A DNA stretch of 64,000 nt from Streptomyces albogriseolus (GCA_014650475.1 BMVA01000016.1:62001-126000); one strand, 5' to 3'; shown: positions 25,825 through 35,529, counted from the first letter of the stretch. Made by a program: numbers and translations. Notes: a model not told the origin generated them from the letters alone.

Positions 25825-26553
25825 TTGTTCTACTACCTGCTCAAATACGTGCTGTTGGGCCCGCTGCTCAGACTGGTCTTCCGGCCCCGGATCGAGGGCC
25901 TGGAGCATGTCCCGTCCTCCGGCGCCGCGATCGTGGCGGGGAACCATCTGTCGTTCTCGGACCACTTCCTGATGCCGGCCGTGCTGAAGCGCCGCATCAC
26001 CTTCCTCGCCAAGGCCGAGTACTTCACCGGCCCGGGTCTCAAGGGGCGTCTGACGGCGTTCTTCTTCCACAGCGCCGGCCAGATCCCCGTCGACCGCTCC
26101 GGCAAGGAGGCCGGGCAGGCGGCGATCCGCGAAGGGCTGGGGGTGCTGAGCAAGGGGGAACTGCTCGGCATCTACCCGGAGGGCACACGCTCGCACGACG
26201 GCCGCCTCTACAAGGGCAAGGTCGGCGTGGCGGTGATGGCCCTCAAGGCGGGCGTGCCGGTGGTCCCCTGCGCGATGATCGGCACGTTCGAGGCGCAGCC
26301 GCCCGGCCGGAAGATCCCCCGCATCCGTCCGGTGGTGATCCGCTTCGGCGAGCCGCTGGAGTTCTCCCGCTACGCGGGCATGGAGAACGAGAAGGCGGTC
26401 CTGCGCGCCGTCACGGACGAGATCATGTACGCCATCCTCTCCCTGTCCGAGCAGGAGTACGTCGATCAGTACGCGGCCGATGTGAAGGCCGCGGAGGCCG
26501 AGCGGCGCACGGCGGAGGAGAGGCGGCGGGGGCCGCGCATGCCGCTGCGGTGA
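25825..26553 (+). CDS. plsC: 1-acyl-sn-glycerol-3-phosphate acyltransferase
   Basis: 242 residues, PlsC family. The HX4D catalytic motif is His41-Asp46 (NHLSFSDH) and the glycerophosphate-binding EGTRS is at 119-123. It transfers an acyl chain to lysophosphatidate at the membrane. The TTG at 25825 is chosen because GAGGAG (25812-25817) is 7 nt upstream; the GTG at 25819 sits too close. A -10-like TAGACT lies at 25744-25749. The C-terminus is a charged helix rich in Glu and Arg. Confidence 0.9.
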   Translation: MFYYLLKYVLLGPLLRLVFRPRIEGLEHVPSSGAAIVAGNHLSFSDHFLMPAVLKRRITFLAKAEYFTGPGLKGRLTAFFFHSAGQIPVDRSGKEAGQAAIREGLGVLSKGELLGIYPEGTRSHDGRLYKGKVGVAVMALKAGVPVVPCAMIGTFEAQPPGRKIPRIRPVVIRFGEPLEFSRYAGMENEKAVLRAVTDEIMYAILSLSEQEYVDQYAADVKAAEAERRTAEERRRGPRMPLR

Positions 26554-26568
26554 GCACCGCGGGCAGCG

Positions 26569-26604
26569 GTGAGGGGCGGCCGGGGTGTTCCGGCCGCCCC
26601 TCAC
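26569..26604. terminator. Bidirectional terminator between plsC and tap
   Basis: A perfect 15-bp stem GTGAGGGGCGGCCGG (26569-26583) against 26590-26604 with a 6-nt loop, between convergent genes. Confidence 0.85.
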
Positions 26605-26614
26605 TGTCGTGCGG

Positions 26615-28216
26615 TTACGGCTTCGGCGTGGCGTGCGGGGCGCAGGTCACGTCGGAGCGGTCGAGCTTCCCGGTGAGCAGGTAGGTGTCGACCCGGTCGT
26701 TGACGCAGGGGTTGACCAGGCCGGTGACGCCGTGGGAGCCGGCGTCCCGCTCGGTGATCAGACGGGAGCCCTTGAGCCGCTTGTGCAGCTCGACGGCGCC
26801 GCCGTACGGGGTGGCCGCGTCCCGCTCGGACTGGACGATCAGCACGGGCGGCAGACCCTTGCCGGTCCTCACGTCGACCGGGGTGCGCTGGGGCACCGGC
26901 CAGGTGGCGCAGGGCAGGTTCATCCAGGTGTTGGCCCAGGTCAGGAACGGGTGGTCGCGGTGCAGCCGGGTGGTGTCACGGTCCCAGGTGCGCCAGTCGG
27001 TGGGCCACTTGGCGTCGGTGCACTCGACCGCGTTGTAGACGGCGTTGCCGTTCTCCGCGGCCGCGTTGCCCGCCGTGTCGGACAGGTCCGGGGCGGCGGC
27101 GTCGACCAGCGCCTGGGTGTTCCCGGCGGCGGCCTGGCTGAACACCTCGGCGACCGGGGCCCACGCGGAGTCGTAGTACGGGGCGCTCTGGAAGAAGCCG
27201 ATCAGCTCGGCGGGGCCGACGACTCCGCCGAACGGCTGCTTCGCCGCGGCTGCGCGCAGCTTCAGCCACTGCTGCTGGACGGCGGCGCGGGTGGTGCCGA
27301 GGTGGTAGGCGGCGTCGTTCCTCGCGACCCAGTCCTGCCAGTCCTGCCAGCGGGTCTCGAAGGCGACGTTCTGGTCCAGGTTGGCCTCGTACCAGATCTT
27401 CTGGCGGGACGGGTTGACCACGCTGTCCACGACCATGCGGCGCACGTGGTCCGGGAACAGGGTGGCGTAGACGGCACCGAGGTAGGTGCCGTAGGAGACG
27501 CCCAGGTAGTTGAGCTTCTTCTCGCCCAGCGCGGCGCGGATGACGTCGAGGTCCCGGGCGGTGTTCGGGGTGGTCATGTGGGGCAGCATGGTGCCGCTGC
27601 GCTCGAAGCAGCCCTCGGCGTACTCGCGGGCGAGCTTGCGCTGTGCCCGCTTGTCGGCCTCGGTGCGCGGCACCGGGTCGGCCTTGGGGGCCTTCACGAA
27701 CTCCTGCGGGTCGCCGCAGGAGATGGGCGCGGACTTCCCGACGCCGCGCGGGTCGAAGCCGACGAAGTCGTACGCCTTGGCGGTGTTGGCCCAGACGGGG
27801 TTCTTCGAGGCGACCCGGGCCGGGAAGCGCAGGCCGGAGCCGCCGGGGCCGCCCGGGTTGTACAGCAGCGCGCCCTGCCGTTCGGCCTGCGTGCCGGTGT
27901 GCGCGATGCGGTCGACGGCGAGCTTGATCTGCTTGCCGTTCGGCTTGGCGTAGTCCAGCGGCACGGAGACCCAGCCGCACTGGATGGGCCGGGGCAGGTT
28001 CCAGTCGGCGGGGCAGTCCTGCCAGTCGATGCCGGTCCTGGCGGCCCGGGCCGCGGCGACGGCCACGCCCTGCGCCTCACGGTCCTTGCCGTGGCGGGTG
28101 TCCGCCGTCGCGCTCGCGGTGGGCGCCGCGACGGCGCCGGCTATGAGTGCGGCCGTGACGAGCACGCCGGCCGAACCCAGCGCCGCCACCCGCCTCTTCG
28201 GTCTGCTGTCCCTCAA
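26615..28216 (-). CDS. tap: Secreted tripeptidyl aminopeptidase
   Basis: 533 residues, close to S. lividans Tap (about 537). N-terminal signal peptide MRDSRPKRR followed by a hydrophobic core and an AxA-type cleavage region near 30-37. Alpha/beta hydrolase core with nucleophile Ser241 in GVSYGTYLG, Asp in VQSERDAATPY and His in AGSHGVTG; the C-terminal TAP-like domain is present. It removes tripeptides from extracellular proteins. TTG 28216, with GGGGAGG 5 nt upstream, matches the known Tap N-terminus; ATG at 28234 is the alternative. It lies just downstream of the urease operon. Confidence 0.9.
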   Translation of the reverse strand: MRDSRPKRRVAALGSAGVLVTAALIAGAVAAPTASATADTRHGKDREAQGVAVAAARAARTGIDWQDCPADWNLPRPIQCGWVSVPLDYAKPNGKQIKLAVDRIAHTGTQAERQGALLYNPGGPGGSGLRFPARVASKNPVWANTAKAYDFVGFDPRGVGKSAPISCGDPQEFVKAPKADPVPRTEADKRAQRKLAREYAEGCFERSGTMLPHMTTPNTARDLDVIRAALGEKKLNYLGVSYGTYLGAVYATLFPDHVRRMVVDSVVNPSRQKIWYEANLDQNVAFETRWQDWQDWVARNDAAYHLGTTRAAVQQQWLKLRAAAAKQPFGGVVGPAELIGFFQSAPYYDSAWAPVAEVFSQAAAGNTQALVDAAAPDLSDTAGNAAAENGNAVYNAVECTDAKWPTDWRTWDRDTTRLHRDHPFLTWANTWMNLPCATWPVPQRTPVDVRTGKGLPPVLIVQSERDAATPYGGAVELHKRLKGSRLITERDAGSHGVTGLVNPCVNDRVDTYLLTGKLDRSDVTCAPHATPKP

Positions 28217-28337
28217 GGGGGCCTCCCCGTACATGATTTCGATGCGTACGAGGGAGGATCCTCGTCTCCCGGAGGTCACGGGCGACAGAGGAGATGCTCC
28301 TTCTTTGCCAATCCGATAAGCGGACATGGGGGTGGCG

Positions 28338-29113
28338 TCATGCGGACGCCGGGGAGGCCGGGGCGAAGAAGGCGGGCGCGCGGTCCAGCAGTCGGCGCAG
28401 CCGCAGGGCGTCCGGCGCCACGGCGCTGACCAGGACGGCGGGTCCGGTCAGCGGGAGGACGGCCAGGCCCTCCGCGGGCACGCCGGGCGCGACCGGCTTC
28501 TCCGTGAACTCCTGGTCACAGCAGACGAGTTGTCCGACGGCGCGGTGTCCGCCCAGCACGGCGGGGCCGTCCCATCCGCCTCGGGCGCCGGGGCCGCAGT
28601 CGAGTTCCTGGTCGAGGACGGGGCGCCCGTCGACGCGCACGGTCAGCCGGGAGGTGAGCCGTCCGGGATCCTCCCCGGTCCGCCCCAGCACCAGTTCCTC
28701 GCGGAGGACCAGCCGGGCGCCGGTTTCGAGGTCGACACGGGTGTGCACGGCCAGCTCGCTGCCCGCGACGGAGACCAACGGCTCGGGCAGCCAATGCAGT
28801 TCGCCCCCGGCGGCGACCGTGATCCGCACGTCCTGGCGCGCCTGTCCCCCGTGCTGGCCCGGCAGGGCGAGCGTGGCGGCGGCCGAGCCGACCCGCAGCC
28901 GGGCGCCCGCGCCCACGTCGGCGCGGAGCGTGAAGTGGTCCCCGCCGTGCGGACCGCTCATCGCGCCGACGAGCGTGACGTGCGCCGTGGCTCCGCTGCC
29001 CCGCGTCCGCCGCAGGGCGATCGGGCCCCGGCTCTCCAGCACGGGCAGGGCGGTGCCGCCCCGGCCGTCCACGCGGGCGCGCACCTCCGCCTCCGCCCGG
29101 ACGCCCGCGGTGT

Positions 29114-29117
<4 letters not shown>
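28338..29117 (-). CDS. ureD: Urease accessory protein UreD
   Basis: 259 residues. It has the UreD/UreH arrangement of beta strands with [76 protein letters not shown]. It acts as scaffold for the UreF-UreG complex on apo-urease. The GTG at 29117 overlaps the ureG stop by 4 nt (GTGA). The actinobacterial sequence is divergent from enterobacterial UreD, as usual. Confidence 0.88.
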
Positions 29118-29797
<680 letters not shown>

Positions 29798-30182
29798 GGG
29801 GCGCCTCCGGGAGTCGCGGCACGAGCGGGTTTGTCGGGTGAGGGACGGGACCCCTCGGGCAAGCGGGCCCCGGCGGGCGGGCGGTCACCGGGGCGGGCCT
29901 CGGTGGGCGGAACGGGCCTCCTCGCCGACGGCCTTCCGGTGCCGGGGCTGGGCGCCCCGAGCGGGGTCCCCTCTGGAGACACGCCCCCGCCAACCCCCTC
30001 AGGGGCGCGGGGAACGGCGCGAGCAGCCCCCGCGCACCCGCACCCGGCGACGAACCGCACGCGCAGGCCCCGGTGGGCCGACGGGCGCCGGTGATTCCGG
30101 CGGGACGGGCGCCTCCGCCAGCGGGCTTCCGATGCGGGCGTGGGTTCTGCCAGTGGGAGTCGGGCCGTCGCCCGCATGGCGG
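29798..30182 (-). other. Non-coding gap inside the urease cluster
   Basis: 385 bp between ureF and ureG with no credible gene: frames through it lack ribosome sites and family resemblance. It holds a dispersed intergenic repeat copy (30001-30030) and is very GC-rich. No clear promoter for ureG was found. It may be a site of repeat insertion that split an originally compact ureFG junction. Confidence 0.6.
30001..30030 (+). repeat. Dispersed Streptomyces intergenic repeat, copy 1
   Basis: The 30-nt stretch begins AGGGGCGCGGGGAAC and ends AGCCCC. It matches the copy at 63453-63483 (reverse orientation) at about 27 of 30 positions. I recall this element as common in Streptomyces intergenic DNA. 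Its ends, AGGGGC and GCCCC, can pair. Confidence 0.7.
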
Positions 30183-30857
30183 TCATGACGCGAACAGACG
30201 CCCCGCGCGGACCGCGTGTGCCTCGGCGAAGAGTTCCAGCAGGGGCGCTGACGCCGCGGGCAGGGCGTCGACGCCTTCGGCCGCGACCCGGTGGGCCGCC
30301 CGTACGGCCGTCTCCGCCACGCGGTCCGCCTCCGGCGCCAGCCGGGCGAGGACCGCCGTCGCGTCGAACGGGTCGAGGCCGAGCAGCCGTACCGTCGCGG
30401 TCGCGGGCCCGCCGACGCTTTCGTACAGCGCGCAGTGCGCCGCGTCCTCCGGGCCGAGGCCGGCCGCCCGCGCGGCCGCCCCCAGCACCACCGGCTGGTG
30501 GGCGCCCTTGGGGAACCGCCGTGCCAGGGCCTCGAGTTCGAGGCAGGGCCAGGTGGCGCGGGCGGCGCGCAGCAGCTGGCGGCCCAGCTTGCGTGCCGCC
30601 GCGCGCAGGGCGGGCGAGGGCGTGCGGGCGTCGGCGGCCGCGTCCAGGGCCGCAGGGTCCACGCCGAGCGCGGCGGAGGCGGCCAGCGCGGCCGACACCC
30701 GCCCCGTGGTGTGCAGCCGCCCCCGGCAGAAGTCCTCCAGGCTCGCCGCGCCGCTGATCGCTCCGGCGTGGACCGCGGCCTCCGCCCCGCCGGAATGGGC
30801 GTGCCCGCCGGCGGGGAACCGTCCGTCGGCCAGGACGAGCAGCGCTGCCTTGGACAT
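30183..30857 (-). CDS. ureF: Urease accessory protein UreF
   Basis: 224 residues, all-helical. It starts SKAALLVLADGRFPAGGHAHSGGAEAAVHAGAI, the UreF opening with the conserved LADGRFPxGGxxHSxGxE pattern. It ends AEAHAVRAGRLFAS. It bridges UreD and UreG and checks nickel insertion into UreC. The ATG shares one base with the ureC stop (TGATG), so translation is coupled. A 385-bp gap follows before ureG. Confidence 0.93.
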   Translation of the reverse strand: MSKAALLVLADGRFPAGGHAHSGGAEAAVHAGAISGAASLEDFCRGRLHTTGRVSAALAASAALGVDPAALDAAADARTPSPALRAAARKLGRQLLRAARATWPCLELEALARRFPKGAHQPVVLGAAARAAGLGPEDAAHCALYESVGGPATATVRLLGLDPFDATAVLARLAPEADRVAETAVRAAHRVAAEGVDALPAASAPLLELFAEAHAVRAGRLFAS

Positions 30858-32578
30858 CAGAAGAGGAAGTAACGCTGGGCGAGCGGAAGTTCCTCGGCCG
30901 GGGCCGCCTCGACGAGTTCCCCGTCGATGCGCACGGCGAAGCTGTCGGGGTCGATCCGCACGTCCGGCAGGGCGTCGTTCTCCCGCATGTCCGCCTTGGT
31001 GACCGCGCGCGTGGAGTCGATGACCGCCCACCGTTTGCTCAGCCCGAGCCGGTCCGGCAGTCCCGCGTCGAGGGCGGCCTGCGCGACGAAGGTGACCGAG
31101 TTGGCCGCGGGCGCCCGCCCGGTCGCGCCGAACATGGGCCGGGGCAGCACCGGCTGCGGGGTCGGGATGGACGCGTTGGCGTCTCCCATCTGCGCGTAGG
31201 CGATCTGCCCTCCCTTGAGGACGAGATGGGGCTTCACCCCGAAGAACTTCGGCTCCCACAGCACCAGATCGGCCAGCTTGCCGCTCTCCACCGAGCCGAT
31301 CTCGCCCGCCATGCCCTGCGCCACCGCCGGGTTGATGGTGTATTTGGCGACATAGCGACGGACCCGGTGGTTGTCGGCCCGCCCGTCGCCGGGCAGCGCG
31401 CCGCGCCTCCGCTTCATCACATGGGCCGTCTGCCAGGTCCGCATGATCACCTCGCCGACGCGGCCCATCGCCTGGGAGTCGGAGGAGATGACGGAGATGG
31501 CTCCGAGGTCGTGCAGCACGTCCTCCGCGCCGATGGTGGACGGCCGGATCCGCGATTCCGCGAAGGCGAGGTCCTCCGGCACGGCGGGGTTGAGGTGGTG
31601 GCACACCATCAGCATGTCGAGGTGCTCCTCGACGGTGTTGACGGTGAACGGCCGGGTCGGGTTGGTCGAGCTGGGCAGCACGTGCGGCTGGGAGACCACG
31701 GTCATGATGTCCGGCGCGTGCCCGCCGCCCGCCCCCTCGGTGTGGTAGGCGTGGATACCGCGCCCGGCGATCGCGGCGAGCGTGTCGCCCACGAACCCGG
31801 CCTCGTTGAGGGTGTCGGTGTGGATGGCCACCTGGACGCCGGTCCGGTCGGCCGCGGTCAGCGCGGCGTCGATGACGGCCGGGGTGGATCCCCAGTCCTC
31901 GTGCAGCTTCAGCCCCACCGCGCCGCCCCGGATCTGCGACAGCAGGGCTTCCTGCGACACGGTGTTGCCCTTGCCGAGCAGCCCGATGTTCAGCGGGTAC
32001 GCCTCCATCGCCTCCAGCATCCGCGCCAGATGCCAGGGGCCGGGCGTGACGGTGGTCGCCTTGGAGCCCTCGGCGGGTCCGGTGCCGCCGCCGACCAGGG
32101 TGGTGATGCCGGAGGACAGCGCCTCGTCGGCGATCTGCGGGCAGATGAAGTGCACATGGGCGTCGACGGCGCCGGCCGTGAGGATGCGCCCGTTGCCCGC
32201 GACGATCTCGGTCTCGGGGCCGATCACCAGGTCGGGGTGGACCCCGTCCATGGTGTCGGGGTTGCCGGCCTTCCCGATGCCGGTGATCCGGCCGTCGCGG
32301 ATGCCGACGTCGGCCTTGACGACGCCCCAGTGGTCGACGACGACCGCGCCGGTGATCACCGTGTCGGGGGCGCCGTCGGCGCGGGTGACGGTGGACTGGC
32401 CCATCGACTCGCGGATGACCTTGCCGCCGCCGAACACGGCCTCGTCCCCGGCGCGTCCGGGGCCGCCGCAGCGGTCCTCCTCGATCTCGATCAGCAGATC
32501 GGTGTCGGCCAGCCGGATCCGGTCGCCGGTGGTCGGCCCGAACAGGTCGGCGTACGCCTCGCGGGAGATCTCAGGCAT
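30857..32578 (-). CDS. ureC: Urease subunit alpha
   Basis: 573 residues. All nickel-site residues are present: His141 and His143 in HVHFICPQ, carbamylated Lys224 in GLKLHEDWG, His253, His279 and Asp367; catalytic His327 lies in MVCHHL on the mobile flap. The offset to Klebsiella numbering is a constant +7. It hydrolyses urea to ammonia and carbamate. ATG 32578 overlaps the end of ureB by 8 nt; GTG 32587 is a less likely start. Confidence 0.97.
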   Translation of the reverse strand: MPEISREAYADLFGPTTGDRIRLADTDLLIEIEEDRCGGPGRAGDEAVFGGGKVIRESMGQSTVTRADGAPDTVITGAVVVDHWGVVKADVGIRDGRITGIGKAGNPDTMDGVHPDLVIGPETEIVAGNGRILTAGAVDAHVHFICPQIADEALSSGITTLVGGGTGPAEGSKATTVTPGPWHLARMLEAMEAYPLNIGLLGKGNTVSQEALLSQIRGGAVGLKLHEDWGSTPAVIDAALTAADRTGVQVAIHTDTLNEAGFVGDTLAAIAGRGIHAYHTEGAGGGHAPDIMTVVSQPHVLPSSTNPTRPFTVNTVEEHLDMLMVCHHLNPAVPEDLAFAESRIRPSTIGAEDVLHDLGAISVISSDSQAMGRVGEVIMRTWQTAHVMKRRRGALPGDGRADNHRVRRYVAKYTINPAVAQGMAGEIGSVESGKLADLVLWEPKFFGVKPHLVLKGGQIAYAQMGDANASIPTPQPVLPRPMFGATGRAPAANSVTFVAQAALDAGLPDRLGLSKRWAVIDSTRAVTKADMRENDALPDVRIDPDSFAVRIDGELVEAAPAEELPLAQRYFLF

Positions 32579-32882
32579 CGAGCGCACCCCCCGTCTCCCC
32601 GCGCAGCCCGGGCACGGTCCGCGCCCCGGCCAGCGGCACCAGCTCCACGTCCACGGGGATGCCGGGCTCGAACCGCACCGCGGTGCCGGCGGGGACGTCG
32701 AGCCGCTTGCCGCGGGCCGCCGCCCGGTCGAACTCCAGGCCGGGGTTGGCCTCGGCGAAGTGGTAGTGCGAGCCGACCTGCACGGGCCGGTCGGCCGCGT
32801 TGAGGACGGTCAGCCGGGTGGTCGCGCGGCCCTCGTTGTAGACGATCGGGCCCTCGGCGAACAGGATCTCTCCGGGTGTCAC
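32571..32882 (-). CDS. ureB: Urease subunit beta
   Basis: 103 residues with the UreB signature [36 protein letters not shown] and RFEPG at the standard positions. A GTG start, 13 nt after ureA. It overlaps ureC by 8 nt. Structural subunit of the urease trimer. Confidence 0.96.
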   Translation of the reverse strand: MTPGEILFAEGPIVYNEGRATTRLTVLNAADRPVQVGSHYHFAEANPGLEFDRAAARGKRLDVPAGTAVRFEPGIPVDVELVPLAGARTVPGLRGETGGALDA

Positions 32883-32895
32883 GTCGCTCCTCCCG

Positions 32896-33198
32896 TCAGA
32901 CGATGGGGTCGTGGACCGTGACGAGCTTGGTGCCGTCCGGGAAGGTGGCCTCCACCTGCACGTCGGGGATCATCTCGGGGACCCCCTCCATGACGTCGTC
33001 CCTGGTCAGCACCTTCCGCCCGGACGCCATCAGTTCGGCGACGGTCCGGCCGTCGCGGGCGCCCTCGAGGATGTGCGAGGTGAGGAGCGCGACGGCCTCG
33101 GGGTGGTTGAGCCTGAGCCCCCGGGCGCGGCGTCTGGCGGCCACGTCGGCCGCCACATGGATGAGCAGCCTCTCCTGCTCGTGCGGGGTCAGTTGCAC
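32896..33198 (-). CDS. ureA: Urease subunit gamma
   Basis: 100 residues, the standard UreA length. It starts [39 protein letters not shown] and contains [39 protein letters not shown]. The GTG at 33198 has GAGGTGG upstream; the longer frame starting at 33255 has no family support. First gene of the urease cluster, preceded by a GlnR-type box. Confidence 0.96.
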   Translation of the reverse strand: MQLTPHEQERLLIHVAADVAARRRARGLRLNHPEAVALLTSHILEGARDGRTVAELMASGRKVLTRDDVMEGVPEMIPDVQVEATFPDGTKLVTVHDPIV

Positions 33199-33284
33199 GG
33201 CATCCACCTCACCGTCCTCGCTCCGGGCCGTGCGGGGCCCGGCGGCCGCGGCCACGGGAGGGATCCCCGGTGGCGTGGACCCGG

Positions 33285-33316
33285 AGGCTAGCCGGGCGGC
33301 GTTTCGAGGACGTTAA
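33285..33316 (-). promoter_or_regulatory. GlnR-type box and -10 element upstream of ureA
   Basis: On the minus strand TTAAC-gtcctc-GAAAC (33316-33301) matches the GlnR half-site pair gTnAC-n6-GaAAC at 9 of 10 fixed positions counting the first G. A -10-like TAGCCT (33290-33285) follows 10 nt later, leaving a leader of about 80 nt to the ureA start. ureA is a reported GlnR target in S. coelicolor; the box here is my reading. Confidence 0.6.
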
Positions 33317-33333
33317 CCGCGCGGCGGCCCGGC

Positions 33334-33963
33334 TCAGGCGCCTTCCGTGGCGCGGCCGGTGCTCATCAGGGCCCGCGTGCCGTCGGCGAGCACCTGCGGC
33401 GGGATGTCGCCGAACAGGGCCATCTGGGCGGCGAATCCCTGCACGAGCGCGATCATCGCGCGGGCCATCGCGTCCGCGTCGGCGTCCTCGGGCAGCAGTC
33501 CGGCGTCCTGGTAGCTCCGCGCCATGCCGCCCCACGCCGTGCGGATCTTGGCGTAGCCGTCGGCCAGCACGCCCGTCAGCGCCGGGGTGCGGGTGCTCTC
33601 GGTCCACACCTGGATCATCAGCCGCGGGAACAGCCACTCCCCCGTCTCCAGGGTCGCCGGCCGCAGCTTCCGCATCTGCGCCAGGGCGCGCGGGACCAGC
33701 ACGTCGGGGGTGGGCGGAGGGCTCTCCCGCGCGGCCTGCTCCAGGGTGCCGCGCACCGTCTCGAGCACCTCGGAGGCGATGGCCGCGATCAGCTCCTCCT
33801 TGCCGCTGAAGTAGCGGTAGACGGCGCCGGCGGAGAGGTCCACCTCTTTGAGCACGTCCTGCATCGACGTGGCGTGGAAGCCGTTACGGGCGAAGCAGAC
33901 CGCGGCGCCGTCGAGGATCTGCCGACGGCGGGCGTCGAGGTGTTCCTGGGATACGCGAGCCAT
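33334..33963 (-). CDS. TetR-family transcriptional regulator
   Basis: 209 residues. TetR helix-turn-helix at about 12-58 (FARNGFHATSMQDVLKEVDLSAGAVYRYFSGKEELIAAIA) with a larger ligand domain ending in a dimer helix. It is divergent from an exporter-like membrane protein gene, and two near-identical 19-bp repeats lie between, so it probably represses both. Confidence 0.9.
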   Translation of the reverse strand: MARVSQEHLDARRRQILDGAAVCFARNGFHATSMQDVLKEVDLSAGAVYRYFSGKEELIAAIASEVLETVRGTLEQAARESPPPTPDVLVPRALAQMRKLRPATLETGEWLFPRLMIQVWTESTRTPALTGVLADGYAKIRTAWGGMARSYQDAGLLPEDADADAMARAMIALVQGFAAQMALFGDIPPQVLADGTRALMSTGRATEGA

Positions 33964-33974
33964 GCCGCCAACCT

Positions 33975-33993
33975 AAAACGAACATTCCTTCTT
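33975..33993. promoter_or_regulatory. TetR operator-like repeat, copy 1
   Basis: AAAACGAACATTCCTTCTT lies 12 bp upstream of the TetR start. It matches copy 2 (34032-34050) at 17 of 19 positions. Confidence 0.6.
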
Positions 33994-34031
33994 GACAAGG
34001 GAGCGAGAGGGCGGGACCGTGTGGGCGAGGC

Positions 34032-34050
34032 AAAACGAACGATCCTTCTT
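34032..34050. promoter_or_regulatory. TetR operator-like repeat, copy 2
   Basis: AAAACGAACGATCCTTCTT contains the dyad GAA-c-GATC-c-TTC. It lies 17 bp before the exporter start, close to its ribosome site AGGAG (34056-34060), so binding would block expression. Confidence 0.6.
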
Positions 34051-34066
34051 TTTACAGGAGCCCCTC

Positions 34067-35068
34067 ATGTCTCCCACCTCCCTGCCGACACGCCTCCGGA
34101 TCGCGGCCGTGCTGGTGCTGATCCCGACCCTGGTGGCGCTGGCCCTGTGGGCCTTCGCCTGGCCCGCGGCGCGCACGGCGCCGCGCGACCTGCCGCTCGG
34201 CGTGGCCGGCCCGCCCGCCGCCACGGCGCCGGTCGCGCAGCGGCTGGAGCAGCGGAAGGGCGCGTTCGACCTCCATCGGTACGCCGACGAGGCCGAGGCG
34301 CGGGACGCGGTCGAGGGCCGCGAGGTGTACGGGGCGGTCGTGGTCACCCCGCGGGGCCCGAAACTGCTGACCGCCTCCGCGGCGAGCCCGGCGGTGGCGC
34401 AGGTGCTCCAGCAGGCGGTCGCACAGCAGGCGGCCGCCTCCGGTCAGGAGATCGCCACCGAGGACGTGGTGCCCGCCGCGGCGAGCGATCCGCGCGGAGC
34501 GGTGCTGAACACGAGCGTGCTGCCGCTGGCTCTGGCCGGGATCGGCGCGGGGGTCGCGGTGACGCTGCTCGGGCTGCGGGGGCTTGTCGCGGTGGGCGCG
34601 CTGGCCGGGTCCGCGGCGCTGGTCGGCGTGGTCGCCGCCGCCCTCTCGCACAGCTGGCTGGAGGCCCTGCCGGGCAACTGGTGGGCCGTGGCGGGGGCGT
34701 TCGCCCTGGCCACGCTGGCGGTGAGCGGCGCGGTCGCCGGTCTCGCGGCCCTGCTGGGGCGACCCGGCCTGGGGCTCGGTGCGCTGCTGGTGATGCTGGT
34801 GGGCAATCCGTTCTCGGGCGCCGCCTCCGCCCCGGAGATGCTGCCCGAGCCGGCCGGCGCCCTCGGCCAGTGGCTGCCGCCGGGGGCGGGAGTGTCGCTG
34901 CTGCGGTCGGTCTCCTTCTTCGACGGGGCGGGGGCGGTGGGGTCCGCGCTCACCCTGACGTGGTGGGCGGTGCTGGGCCTGGGCGCGGTACTGGTGGGCC
35001 ACGCGGTGCGTGGGCGTACGGCGTCCGCGCGACAGACGCCTGAGCGTGAGCCGGCCATGGCCGGCTGA
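34067..35068 (+). CDS. Exporter-like membrane protein (ABC-2 permease/YhgE-Pip-like)
   Basis: 333 residues. One N-terminal membrane helix (about 9-32), a soluble extracellular domain (about 33-145) and five to six C-terminal helices. This layout, including the extracellular LPLGVAGPPAATAPVAQRLEQRKGAFDLHRYADEAEARDAVEGREVYGAVVV, resembles the YhgE/Pip and DUF3533-like ABC-2 membrane proteins. There is no ATPase partner next to it. ATG 34067 has AGGAG 6 nt upstream. The divergent TetR repressor suggests inducible export of a lipophilic compound or lipid; no substrate can be assigned. Confidence 0.75.
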   Translation: MSPTSLPTRLRIAAVLVLIPTLVALALWAFAWPAARTAPRDLPLGVAGPPAATAPVAQRLEQRKGAFDLHRYADEAEARDAVEGREVYGAVVVTPRGPKLLTASAASPAVAQVLQQAVAQQAAASGQEIATEDVVPAAASDPRGAVLNTSVLPLALAGIGAGVAVTLLGLRGLVAVGALAGSAALVGVVAAALSHSWLEALPGNWWAVAGAFALATLAVSGAVAGLAALLGRPGLGLGALLVMLVGNPFSGAASAPEMLPEPAGALGQWLPPGAGVSLLRSVSFFDGAGAVGSALTLTWWAVLGLGAVLVGHAVRGRTASARQTPEREPAMAG

Positions 35069-35086
35069 CCTGGCCCTCCGGGAACG

Positions 35087-35124
35087 ACCGCGCACCCCCG
35101 CCGCAGCGGACGGGGGTGCGCGGT
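35087..35124. terminator. Terminator between exporter gene and phd-like gene
   Basis: A 14-bp stem ACCGCGCACCCCCG (35087-35100) against 35111-35124 with a 10-nt loop, between convergent genes. Confidence 0.8.
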
Positions 35125-35177
35125 TCCGCATGGTCGCGGCGAGGCGGCGGGAGCGCCCGCCACCGTTGCCGCCGGCG

Positions 35178-35465
35178 TCATGAAGGGGCCGCGCCCCGGT
35201 GCTCCGCGGCGATGCCGAAGCGGCCGTGTTCGCGAGGGGCGGACGCGACCTCGCGTACGCCCGCCACCGTGCTGATCACCGGCTCCTCGGCCGCCTCCGG
35301 CACATCCGTCGGTTCATCCAGTCGTCGCAGGTCATCGGCGGAGACGAGGGCGACGAGCGGCTTCCCGTGCCGGGTCACGACGACCCGCTCACCGCCGTAC
35401 ACCACGCGGTTGATCAGGTCGGCGAGCTCGGCCCTGGCCTGGGTCACCGGAATCTCGTAAGCCAT
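35178..35465 (-). CDS. Orphan Phd/YefM-type antitoxin
   Basis: 95 residues. MAYEIPVTQARAELADLINRVVYGGERVVVTRHGKPLVALVSADDLRRL is a full Phd/YefM DNA-binding domain. The C-terminal tail is Glu/Pro-rich (about 50-70). No RelE, Doc or PIN toxin gene lies on either side: downstream is the convergent exporter, upstream is the divergent ClpP-like gene. It is therefore either an orphan or a plain regulator of the ClpP-like gene. Confidence 0.9.
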   Translation of the reverse strand: MAYEIPVTQARAELADLINRVVYGGERVVVTRHGKPLVALVSADDLRRLDEPTDVPEAAEEPVISTVAGVREVASAPREHGRFGIAAEHRGAAPS

Positions 35466-35491
35466 AGGGCCATCATAACGTCACGTACGTC

Positions 35492-35508
35492 CTGTACATT
35501 TTTTACAG
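35492..35508. promoter_or_regulatory. AT-rich dyad between phd-like and ClpP-like genes
   Basis: CTGTA (35492-35496) and TACAG (35504-35508) flank a 7-nt AT-rich spacer in the 64-bp divergent intergenic region. Phd/YefM proteins bind such short AT-rich palindromes, so this may control both genes. Confidence 0.5.
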
Positions 35509-35529
35509 ACCACGAGACAGGAGGGCACC

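Noticed and set aside
28217-28234. ATG 28234 as start of tap
   Set aside because: No ribosome site precedes it, while TTG 28216 has GGGGAGG at 5 nt and matches the known Tap signal peptide.
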